Shown in pieces: positions 1 through 9,840 of a stretch of 64,000 nucleotides of DNA (its first letter is position 1; each line of letters opens with the position of its first letter). The DNA lies in the NCBI GenBank assembly GCA_037176885.1, contig JAWWNJ010000018.1, positions 744,001 to 808,000 of the forward strand, written 5' to 3'. This DNA comes from Favolaschia claudopus. Taxonomy: Eukaryota; Basidiomycota; Agaricomycetes; Agaricales; Mycenaceae. The position numbers were made by a program, and so were the translations under genes. Below the pieces are notes generated by a model. The model made no database searches and was not told the origin of the DNA. It worked only from the letters and a program-made list of their open reading frames with translations.

Positions 1-1770
1 TACATCTGATTATTCCGCTGTTCAGCCCCTGACTCTGAACTGCGTCCCCTAGTCAGTTTTTACTGGAACTTGGGCTTCACTTGCCCCAAGATTCTTGACG
101 CTGTCATGGCGCACTTTGACCGGGACCGATATGGACTGAGGTAGGCAGCGATGACAGGCTATCACTGTTCTGTCTAACATCTTGCAGTGTCTACACTTTT
201 CGCAGACGCTGCGAGGAGTGGGGGATGAAAAGCACCCGCAAAACAGCGGCTGACTGGGCGACAATTGAACCCATGTTCAATGAGCTGCGCCAGAAGTTCC
301 CCAACATGGGTGCTCGTTCGATGGTGCAAAACATGCGGCTGGTGTATGGCGTAAAAGTCCCTGAGTAGGTCTTCGCACAGCTCTCCTTCCATTGTTGCTG
401 ACGGTTTCTGCAGGGCATTGTTGAATCGTGCTTTTCAGTTGGTAGAGCCTGACCAGGTTGCACGACGCAAACGGAAACGCTTTCGTCGAAAGCGCTTCTG
501 GGCAGCAGGGATAATGGATATACTGACCTTTGACCAACACGACAAGTGGAAACGCTTTGGTCTCTGGCTTCATGTTGGGCTGGATCCTTTACCAGGAAGA
601 CTCGCGTGGCTAAAGATCTGGTGGACGAATCGCAATCCACGCCTGATCACCAGCTATTATATCGAAGCCTGCCGACAGTTAGGCGGTTTGTGATTCTATT
701 CCCCTGCTTTGCATGTGCTAACGCTGTAATGATAGGTATTCCTCTCATCACTCAAAGCGACGCTGGCCCTGAGAACTACGGAATAGCGAACTGCCAAACC
801 GTCACCCGCCAGGAGCTCGACAACTCGCTCATCGGGACGCTCCAGCACCGGTGGGTGAACAAGAAGGGGACCAATGTCAAGCCGGAAATCGTGTGGTCCC
901 TCCTTCGGCGCTACTTCGCACCAGGGTTTCAGGACATTCTTGAACGCGGTGAATACTTGTTTGACCTCAATAATCCTCTACACAGGTCGGCGTACACGCT
1001 TTCCCTCTAGAGCAGTTCCTGACCTTCTGCAGACTCCTCTTGCGCTGGCTCGCTATTCCATGGCTGCAACGTGAGCTCGACAACTGGCTCAACACGTTTA
1101 ATTGGACGCCACGTCGTGCCGACAAGCACAAAGTTATGCCTCATGGCATTCCTAATCTAATGCTGTTAAACCCAGAGCAGTACGGTACACATAACTACAG
1201 GGTGAGCTTCATTGTCAAGCTTTCCGTCTGGCACCAAAAGTTTGGCAGATTGAGGTGACGCCTGAAAAGTTTGACGAGATGGAGGCTAAGTGGGCTCCAC
1301 CGGATGACCCCGTGTTTCAGCTTGTTCCACCGCTGTTCAAGTCCCAGGTTGAACGCCTCCAGTTGCAGCTGGGAACGCCTGAGGTGACGGGCGACAACTT
1401 ATGGGATGTTTACTCCCAGCTCTTGACTGCGTTTGAGTCCATGGCGCTGGAAGACGAATTCATGAGTGCGATGCAAGGTGCGGATGACCATTTCGAGTCT
1501 TCCATTGAGCTCCTTGAGGGTCAGAAGGACCTGCCGCAGGGCGCTGCAGCAGGTGGGAACTGGGGATATGAATACTATGGCGGCCTGACAAACCCACCTC
1601 CGTTTCCCCAGTCTGCTTCGGGCACAGCCAGTGATGATGGAGAGGAGGGGGCTGATAGTGACGATGGGCTGGAGAATAATTCAGACGAGGAGGATGGATA
1701 TTACGACCCTCGGCAGTACGCTGAGTATGTGGACTTTACTGACGACGAGGCACCATACGATGCATACTAG
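1..1770 (+). CDS. Integrase core domain protein, 5' end outside window
   Basis: This is the 3' portion of a spliced gene coding for an integrase-core (DDE-type) protein common in Agaricomycetes. The first exon opens after an AG near base 52. Introns that fit in phase are 141-187, 686-735, 949-1010 and 1202-1248; another lies between about 348 and 440. Candidate acidic catalytic residues are the Asp in FDQHDKWKRFG, the Asp in ITQSDAGPENYG and the Glu in KPEIVWSLLRR, matching the D-D-E order of the family. The C-terminus is acidic and disordered (runs of D, E and S) and ends at the TAG at 1768-1770. One oddity: the intron after VKVPE lacks a clean GT donor (GAGTAGGTC), so this copy may be damaged or use a donor at 348. 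Such genes are probably of transposon origin; whether this one is domesticated is unknown. Confidence 0.75.
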
Positions 1771-1863
1771 ATTTGTTGGCCATGCACACAAATTATGATT
1801 GGAGTTACTCTGGATCTTTCGGGCAAACTGCGGGTGCCGGTGCCACATTGTATCGCACACCAC

Positions 1864-2191
1864 ATGGCGTCTCGAGGGAGTCAACAGAAACTGAGCAGGT
1901 TTGGTGTTTCTTCCGTTGATGAAATGATTGCCCTTGGTACGTAACCTATTCTTCTAGGCAGACTTGTACTCTAATACGTTTCTGAAGGATATTGTATTGG
2001 GTATGCTCAGAAAGCGTAGAAGGGCGGGCGTGCAACAACAGGCAGAACGAATTGAAGAGACTATGTTCGCAGTTCACAGGCGAACCTTATCAAGCTTCTT
2101 CTTCGGCGATCAATCTTATCCCATCACTGTCGCTTCTTTAAATTTTATAAGGCGCAGTGAGTTGGAGAAAGTGATTCGCTTCCTTGCATGA
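1864..2191 (+). CDS. Small hypothetical protein, about 100 aa
   Basis: I do not recognise this protein. A reading frame begins at ATG 1864 (MASRGSQQKLSRFGVSSVDE) and joins a second open stretch (LYSNTFLKDIVLGMLRKRRR, then LSSFFFGDQSY) that stops at TGA 2189-2191. Joining them needs removal of 1937-1961, only 25 nt, which has GT and AG ends but is very short for a fungal intron; a frameshift is the alternative. The product would be basic with a hydrophobic middle. Its stop codon overlaps the ATG of the next reading frame (ATGA), which is unusual on one strand in a eukaryote. It could be the last exon of an unseen gene or an upstream reading frame of the kinase-like gene. Confidence 0.35.
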
Positions 2192-4460
2192 ACGCACAAG
2201 GCCCTCCTCCTCCCCCGCCTGGGGGCGCGCATGAGTTAGCAGCTACCTTCACGCCAGTGATCCCAGTCAAACACTGTCAGAGATGCAATCGTGAAATCCA
2301 TGATCTTTCGTCAGTGCGCTATATCCAATCCCAGCAAGCTGGACAAGAGGGACGCTATGTCTGTTCGCCGTGCCATCAGTACTATCAAACGAAGCAATCT
2401 ACCATTCGTCGCCCAATTCCTTCAGTAGTTGACGAGGAGCACGTTCGGAAACAAGTAGCTATAGGACAGCGAAACAGTATGTTGCCTTTCTTGATTTGAA
2501 AAACATTCTCTGAAAGCGATGCAAGGCAAAGGTGTCACCGTTCAACACCTGGGACCGTCAGCTGCTCAGATGGGCCCTCCAGCTTTGGCGTGGAACGCAG
2601 GACAGCAGCTTACCGTTGGCTCATTCAACAACTGGAATCGCGCTGTAAATGAGCGTGCTCGTTATGACGTCCGCCTTCCGGTTCCCACCTCCTCCGCTCC
2701 GTACTATGCGACAGGAACTCCCGCGCCGGCTGTGCCTTCTGGCTACACGCCTGTGCATGGGCAATATGCAGCTGAGCGACTGAAGCGCCAGAACGCAGCC
2801 TATGCGCTTCACAGTGGGTACACCGTGGTTGTTGATGCGCGTGTGAGCTATACACCTATGGGCAAAACTAAAATCACGTTGGTTGGGGTATGGCAGCCGC
2901 TTCCAAATACAGCATTGACTGACACGGTTTCAAGAACGTTTTCGCAGTCTTTGACAATGTTCCTGCGCACATTGGTGCCGTCGACCTCCTGAGACTCTGC
3001 TGGGACCATGTGAAGCCACTCTGGGATACGTACACCTTTTCCTTCCCGCTTTCCATCCAGGACGTCATCTTGCGAGACGACAAATGGGTTCCGTTATCTC
3101 CAAAGCAGCCAGATGTCGACGCCATCTCCTCGAAATTCTTTCATGCAAAGGCAGGAACAGCAGCCCCGCAATTCCGCTCAAAGAAAATCGTCCTCCATCT
3201 GGAGATCTCTGCAGCACTATTCGAAAGCATGATGACAGCGAGGGAGAATCACGAGGAGGTAGCTTGTGTTCTTGGTGTTTGTGACCATTCACGCACTGAC
3301 TCATTGAGCAGGGGCTATATCAGGCAGAGCCAGCGGTGGGGCTGGGAGGCGGAAGCGGCTATGAGCCAGAACCCGCTCCTCGCAAGGCCAAGTCTAAACC
3401 CAAGTCGTCAGGCAAAGGCAAAGGCAAACAGAAAGTGGTTGAGCCTGCCTTGTCGACTTCAGAGACAGAGGACAGTGATGTACGCCATAGTTTCCTTCCT
3501 GTGTGTATATCTTCTGACCTGTCATGCTTAGCTTCGCGACTTTGAGCCACCATCTCCAGTAAGCTTGCGACGCAACGACTGTCTCTCGATGCTAACGCCA
3601 ATGATTCAGGGCTCTTTGTTCCTGCCGAGTGGCTCCAAGCGCACCGCTTCGACGGTCGCTCTTACCCCGCCGCGCTCAAAGCGTGCTCGCGACATCCCTG
3701 CTTCCCCTGAGTCTCCTCCCATCAACCGAATGGCAATGAAGAGCCTCGTCGAAAAGCAGATGCCCGCGTCTCGCATTGACGTAAACAACTTCAGTGAGTG
3801 ATTTTCATATACGTTATGAAGGCGCACTGAATGGATCACAGTGAGGAACAAAGTGCTCACCGGGCTTGCCTACATCGGAAAGTCTTTCAGTGGGCTGACC
3901 GACTTGCAGACTATGACAAGCAATTGGGAGACTGTTTGCGATTCCACTCCGGGGACGCTTTCCGTTGTTGTGACCATGGACCCCAGACTTCAGATGGTTG
4001 GCTCGTTCAAGATCGCTTATCTCGCAACTGCGTTTCCCCCTATCTTTGGCACCTCCGAAATTGTGATCAAGCAGACGTACTACAAGACCAAAAACCTCAA
4101 AGTCGCTGGCAATGCGCCGAAGGTGCACATGGTTGTACATGAGGCTGTTCACCAGGTAAGCCGTTTCCGCTTTTCTTCTCTTTGAGTCTCCAAACTGAAA
4201 GCATACAGGTCAAGAGCCTTATCATGGAGATGCGCTGCCTTGCTTGGGCACATGCTCTTCTCGTTATGGTGTATCGCTTCATGCAACGGTTCGAGAAGGA
4301 GCATGGGTCTCCGCCATTCACTGCTCCCGTCTTGCGCTTCGTGGGTTCGGCACTGTTCTATAGTGGTAGCGGGGCAGACAAGGATGTTCACTTGTTGGAG
4401 GAGCGCATCGTACCCGCAGAAGGAAAGCAGTTCATGAAGTATATCAACAATGGGGCAGCG
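2188..4460 (+). pseudogene. Alpha-type protein kinase-like gene, 3' end lost
   Basis: Eight exons read in phase: 2188-2476, 2526-2887, 2935-3258, 3312-3479, 3532-3558, 3610-3793, 3842-4155 and from 4209. The N-terminal part has a Cys-rich cluster (HCQRCNREIH then YVCSPCHQYY) of zinc-finger type. The middle is low complexity with a KSKPKSSGKGKGK stretch. From 3842 the protein resembles the basidiomycete alpha-kinase fold: FKIAYLATAFPP, then IVIKQTYYKTKNL with the likely ATP-contacting Lys, VKSLIMEMRCLAWAHALL, LLEERI and FMKYINNGAAV. The domain stops there; the usual C-terminal part with its Gly/Asp loop and Cys pairs is absent. The frame continues straight into retrotransposon Gag. Truncation by the Ty3 element is the simplest reading. 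Confidence 0.65.
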
Positions 4461-6173
4461 GTGGCCACTGTCTCCGGTCCTTCTGACTTGTTCCAGGATG
4501 CACCTGTGAATAATGTCCCCTCGGATAGTTCATCCTCTACTGTTGTAATAGACAAACCGGAATATAATTCTCCTCCCCCTCACTCCGTGTCTGGCCAGAC
4601 ATCCACTTCGTTATCAGACGAAAGATTGAACCTTCAGAAGCGTCTGAAGGAAATCAAGCTTGAGGAGAAGCGTCAAAACTACGCCAAAATAGCGGAAGAT
4701 AAACGCACCGCTAAGTTGCTTCGAAAGAAGCAAGCCAAACAAGTTAGAAACCGTTCGAAGGAAGCGGTTGAATCAAGTATTAGGAAGGAAATGCGCACCA
4801 AGAATCCTGGTAAACAGGATAAGAAGCGCTCTGATTCCCCTCCTGCTAGACCCCTTGTGGGCGGCACATTTATCGACAATGTTATTCGCGAGGCTGCCGC
4901 TCGGAATACTTCTCCACCTTCGTCGAGTTCGAGTTCCTCGAGCTCTAGCAGCTCATCGAGTTCAAGCTCGGATTCCTCCGATGATGATTCGTCTGATTCG
5001 GGTGACGAGTCCAGCACCTCAGAGAGTTCATCAAGCTCTGAAGGGAGTGATTCCGATTCTGGAAAGTCTGCGAAACGGCGTCGTAAGTCGCATACCCACA
5101 AACATAAAAATAAACATAGCCATTCCCGCAACTCGCGGAAAGCTAGCAAATCACGACGAGCGAAAGGCTACCGCCGGTCGAGATCAAAATCTCGTAGGAC
5201 TACCAAGATGACCTTGAAACCGGTCCCACCTACCAAATATGACAGATCAGTTAATTCGTATGCCTATTTCCGTTTCGTTCGCGAAAGTACGAACTATGTT
5301 ACCATGGGTAAAGTTCCAAAAGAGGACCAAATTTTCATCATCAGCTATTTCATGACGGGATCAGCTGGCGAATTTTACGAACGGAAGGTTGTAAAATATG
5401 AGAAAGAGTGGACCTTACCAAAATTCTTCACCGAACTTCTGAACTATTGTTTCCCTAAGGACTTTAGGTTGAAACAACGTATCAAACTGAACGGACTTTA
5501 CCAGGGTTCAAAATCAGTAACCGAACATATTGCTGAGTACGAGCAACTACATACCATGATTGGGTTGCCGGATGACCAGGAAAAGGTTACCCGACTCTGG
5601 TTGAGTCTGCGCAAGGACATCAAAAGAGAAATGTCCCGTCAGAAACTTGATCCAGAAGTATCGTCGTGGGACGACGTAGTCGTTGAAGCTGAACAAGCTG
5701 AAAAATTGCTCGGTAGACCCGAGGAAGATAAGCCGAAGGCGAGCGCGAGCAAACCTTCTACTTCCTCGTTGAAAACCCCCACTCGTGGACGTGGAGGTCG
5801 CTTCTATAAGAAGCCGGTGATCCAGACTTCATCCGTGAAGTTGAACTCACCTAAACCGAACAATGAGAAGGCAAAGCCTTCTAATAGCAACCAGTTCAAG
5901 GGAAAACGAACATACCCTGACCGAAAATTGTCGACAAAACGTCGAAACGAATTGATGGCTGCTGGGCTTTGCTTGAATTGCGAAGAGGCAGGCCATATGG
6001 CTCGCAACTGCCCTAAGTTGACGACCATGAATTCAAACCAGAGGGGTAAACCTCCAGGTTTCGGCGCACATGCAGCGCGAATGCGCACCGCCAACGAATC
6101 AGCACTTTCAGCAACGACTGAAGTGTTGGAAACCTTACCCGTGGGGTCTGCGAGTTTTCCGTATGGAAGCTGA
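4461..6173 (+). CDS. gag: Retrotransposon Gag with CCHC zinc knuckle
   Basis: The Gag part of an open frame that begins upstream in the kinase exon (exon start 4209). In order it has an acidic/basic N-terminal segment with a Lys/Arg-rich helix (about 4620-4800), a long serine tract with D/E (4915-5060), an SR/K-rich basic patch (5070-5210), the retrotransposon Gag capsid-like domain (about 5215-5700, with FMTGSAGEFYERKV and WTLPKFFTELLNYCF), a basic linker, and one CCHC knuckle CLNCEEAGHMARNC near 5970-6012. It stops at TGA 6171-6173. Gag would package the element RNA. The original Gag start cannot be placed because no LTR or leader separates it from the kinase frame. Confidence 0.85.
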   Translation: MATVSGPSDLFQDAPVNNVPSDSSSSTVVIDKPEYNSPPPHSVSGQTSTSLSDERLNLQKRLKEIKLEEKRQNYAKIAEDKRTAKLLRKKQAKQVRNRSKEAVESSIRKEMRTKNPGKQDKKRSDSPPARPLVGGTFIDNVIREAAARNTSPPSSSSSSSSSSSSSSSSSDSSDDDSSDSGDESSTSESSSSSEGSDSDSGKSAKRRRKSHTHKHKNKHSHSRNSRKASKSRRAKGYRRSRSKSRRTTKMTLKPVPPTKYDRSVNSYAYFRFVRESTNYVTMGKVPKEDQIFIISYFMTGSAGEFYERKVVKYEKEWTLPKFFTELLNYCFPKDFRLKQRIKLNGLYQGSKSVTEHIAEYEQLHTMIGLPDDQEKVTRLWLSLRKDIKREMSRQKLDPEVSSWDDVVVEAEQAEKLLGRPEEDKPKASASKPSTSSLKTPTRGRGGRFYKKPVIQTSSVKLNSPKPNNEKAKPSNSNQFKGKRTYPDRKLSTKRRNELMAAGLCLNCEEAGHMARNCPKLTTMNSNQRGKPPGFGAHAARMRTANESALSATTEVLETLPVGSASFPYGS

Positions 6174-7755
6174 GGAGGGCGGGAACCCATAATCTAAATA
6201 TTTTGGAAACTGTCAACTCTCACCCGGAAAAACCGCGACCTATCGGCGATTTAGTGGCTCGATTCGTTCGCATTGTACTGCAGGAAGCTCAACCTTACCC
6301 TGGAGACGAAGAGGTTCAAGAAGAATCCCGATTCCAAGTGTACGAGGACGTCGGAAACTGAGTATGTTGTCATTGACAATTCAACCATGGAGGATGTGAT
6401 CTTACCAATGGAATTCTTGTTTGACGAAGACTTCAAGATAGGTCTCTGGTATGCTATTGAGCGCCAGCTTGCGATAGGACTTGATCCTGAGGACGTTGAA
6501 TGGAAGACCGCTACACTGCGGAAACCGAAGACATGTTCGCAACAATGGCAACATTTATCCTACAGGATGTTGATCAAGAAATTGAAGGTCCTTTAATCAA
6601 GGATAATAAGATTCGGGTTGAATCTTTCAACGAGGACTCTTACATTGTCACCAGTCTATTCCGAAACCTCGAACCACGAATTCTTCCCAAAGAATTCCTG
6701 CAAAACCGGGACTTTGATCTCTCGGCCTGGTACCTTGAAAAATTTGCGGGTACCTTCCTACTCGGACTCGGAGTCATCTAGTGCGTCTGGATATGAGCCG
6801 AGTGAGTCGGAAGATGAGTTCGCCGACTTACCTGAATTATTCGAGGCGAGTGATTCAGAGTACGAGTTGGATTCGGACTCGGATGATGGGGACTTCGATC
6901 TCCCTCGTTGCTTCAAAATTCCTGGATTCCGCGATGAATCTGAGAGAGAAATTGAACCAGAAGAAGTTGAGGACTTACCTGGTCATGAAGAGCACCTTCC
7001 AACGATGGTCTGACTACTTGGATATGCCAGAGCTAATGTCAGTTAGCGACTCCGACTCTGAAATTGATGAGTTTGATGGCTTGATGATGAAGACAAACCT
7101 GCAATTATTTCCGGTTTGAAGCTTTCAGGGAATCCTGAAGAGACACTGGATGATCGTCTAAGTCTCCTCTGCCAGGTCCTAGACTTTCAGGATATTCTAT
7201 CATCAAATTTTGAAAATAAACGACTTAGATCGGATCGCATCGGTGATCTTGTAGCGGAGGGCGCATGTGCCGTTCTTGAATTTCTACAGCCTTATCCAGG
7301 CGATGAACTTGTTGAAATAGACAGACCTTGCCGAGATAAACGTCGTTTCTATCTTGATCAAGTAGTAGACCTACAATTGGACTGTTTGGGATGAATATTT
7401 CCATGAGATCACGATTGTGCCCAAAGGTCGATTATTGACGAAGAATTCGAAATCGCAGCGTGGTACGCCAGTGAGCGGTTGTATCAGCTTGAGAGGGAAG
7501 CCGAACCCCCTCGTCCACTTCATCAAGTGCCAACTGATGATTTACTCTGCAACGGAGCAAATCAGTATTTGAATGAGCGTGTTGAAAAATACCCTGAAAT
7601 TGCAACTTGCTATGTTCGCAAGAAGTATCCTGGACTATATATCGTCTCCGGATCAAGCAAACGAGGTTGTCGTTGGCAGCTAGACTTGCCCGAGCACTAT
7701 TTGATGAACTGGAGGTTCAACTTCGTGAACTGGATCCGCCGAAAGCGCAGTAAAA
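6174..7755 (+). pseudogene. Eroded spacer between Gag and protease
   Basis: This 1.6 kb stretch has overlapping short open frames on the plus strand that hand over to each other with stops and shifts between, as expected of one former frame that has decayed. Readable pieces are acidic: around 6360-6480, 6600-6780, 6780-7010 and 7020-7110, with many D, E and S and aromatic motifs such as LWYAIERQL. A motif pair is repeated: GDLVARFVRIVLQEAQPYPG near 6249 and GDLVAEGACAVLEFLQPYPG near 7242. The sequence looks like spacer of the same element. I assign no function. Confidence 0.55.
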
Positions 7756-9840
7756 TTGAACTTGAAGAAAGTATTCGTTGGAATACATTTGATACTGAAG
7801 ATGGCTTCGGCTATTTGTATCTTCTCTTTGAAACATCGTATTCAGAACCAGAAATTTCGGTTGTTTGAAGTAATTCAATCAATTGAAATTGAACGCGATA
7901 CAGTCGAAGTTGAACTCGGTAGACCAAGTGCGCTACCTAAATTATCATACTTGTTGAAAATGCTTGCGGATGTTCAATTCCATGACGCGTTGGAATCGTC
8001 TACTCTATACTGTGGAAGAATTCAGGTCCCTGCGGATCAAGTAAATGGAATTTCGCGTACCGCGTGCATGCCTCGGGTCCCTGACAAAATTGTCGCAAAG
8101 CCGTTGATTATTGTGGTTCATGTCAACGGGCACCCAGCGCGTGCACTCGTTGACTCGGGTTCACTTGGGGATCTGATTTCGACGTCCTTGGCAGATCAGC
8201 TTCAGTTGAAACGACGAGAATTGGGACGAACCAATTGTTCTTCAACTCGCCGTTCAAGGCTCGAGGTCGAAAATTAATCACTCGGTTGAAGTTAACTTCA
8301 AGTATCAAGACATTAATTGTCCACGTACCTTCTACCTCGCCAATGTGAGTGGTTATGACTTGATTCTGGGAACAGCATGGCTGTTTCAACATCAAGTCAA
8401 TATCGGGCTCAACCCCGCTCGAGTTTGTGTTGGAAGCGCGAAATGCTTACCTATTTCCGGTGTCGCAACTGCGAAGATCTACTCCCATTCAGCTGAATTA
8501 GGTGATAATGTGGTCCAATCGGCTCGAGACGAGTTGATGGAATATGCAAAGCCGATCTGTAAGAAGGCGGCCGAAACACCTCTGCCGCCTTTGCGTGCAA
8601 TTAACCACACAATCCCTCTGATCGATGAAAAGAAAATTTTACCTTGGAGACCGTCTCGGTGTCCGGAGGCTCTTCGTCCTCAATGGGATGAAAAGCGCCG
8701 GAATTATCTAAAAACTGGACGCTGGAAGGTAACAAGTTCGGGCAATACTGTCCCAATGCTATTAATTCCAAAAGCAAAGACCAACCCGCCGAAATTACGC
8801 ACCGTGGTGGACTTGCGAGCACGCAACAAGAATACTCACAAATTGTCGTCTCCACTTCCAGACATGGAAGGTATTTTGCGCCGGGTTGCTCGGTGTAAAT
8901 ACCGTTCGCTTATTGATGGACAGGATGCATACGAACAAATTCGTATTATTCCCGAACATGTGGACCGTACAACGGTGACAACTCCTGATGGAAATATGGT
9001 CAGTTTAGTGATCCAGATAGGCGATTGTAACGCTCCAGCTACGTACCAATCGCTCATGAATTACCTGTTCTCGGGTTTCATTGGAAGGTTCATGGATGTG
9101 TATCTTGATGATATTATCATCTATTCTGAGACCCTTGACGAGCACATTAAGCATGTCAAGGCAATCATCGACGTGTTGAAACGTGAAACACTCTACCTGA
9201 GTGAGCATAAACTCCAGTTCTTGAAGCCAGACATGAAGGTTCTCGGTCGAATTGTTGACGATGATGGAATTCGGATGGACCCTGATAAGGTCGACAGTGT
9301 AATTAACTGGAAAACTCCAACGAACCGGGACTTACTGCGTGGATTTCTCGGCTCGATTGGATACCTTGCTGATGATCTGGCTCGAATTCGAGAACCTATG
9401 GGTATCCTTCACGGATTGACTGGGGACACCGTCCCTTTCCGTTGGGGTTATACTCATCAGCGAGCTTTCGAAGATTGCAAGCGGATTGCTCACCAATCTC
9501 GGGAGCATCGCCGTGTTCCCCTGAAATACGGACCAGGTGCTGATCCTGCCTTTCTGGTCACTGACGGATCGAGTTCGGCAATTGCTGGCGTAGTAAGCCA
9601 GGGAGCTGATTGGAAGTCAGCCAAAGTTGCCGCATTTTTCAGTGCAAAACTTAACTCGGCTCAACAGAACTATCCTGTGCATGAGATTGAAATGTTGGCA
9701 GGTGTTGAAGCAATGATTAGGCACCGTGACATACTACAAGGGTTCCATTTCAAATGGATAACAGACCACAAAGGTCTGATTCACTTCATGAACCAGAAGA
9801 ATTTGTCCGGACGACAAGCTCGTTGGATGGAGAATTTGAT
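7756..9840 (+). pseudogene. pol: Ty3 Pol part 1: protease, reverse transcriptase, RNase H
   Basis: The protease carries the active-site triad DSGS in ARALVDSGSLGDLISTSL (about 8135-8190). Near 8220 the frame shifts and then continues as QLAVQGSRSKINHSVEV. Reverse transcriptase runs from about 8640 (WRPSRCPEALRPQWDEKR) through LRTVVDLRARNKNT, the altered palm segment SLIDGQDAYEQIRI, and the catalytic MDVYLDDIIIYSE near 9090-9125 (YLDD). RNase H starts near 9545 (FLVTDGSSSAIAGVVS) and includes HEIEMLAG and TDHKGLIHFM. A second frame break follows GRQARWMEN near 9830. With two breaks this copy should not give one functional polyprotein. Confidence 0.85.

Noticed and set aside
4915..5060. Long Ser/Asp antisense frame as a separate minus-strand gene
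   Set aside because: It is the shadow of the serine-rich Gag tract; no introns, motifs or promoter on the minus strand.
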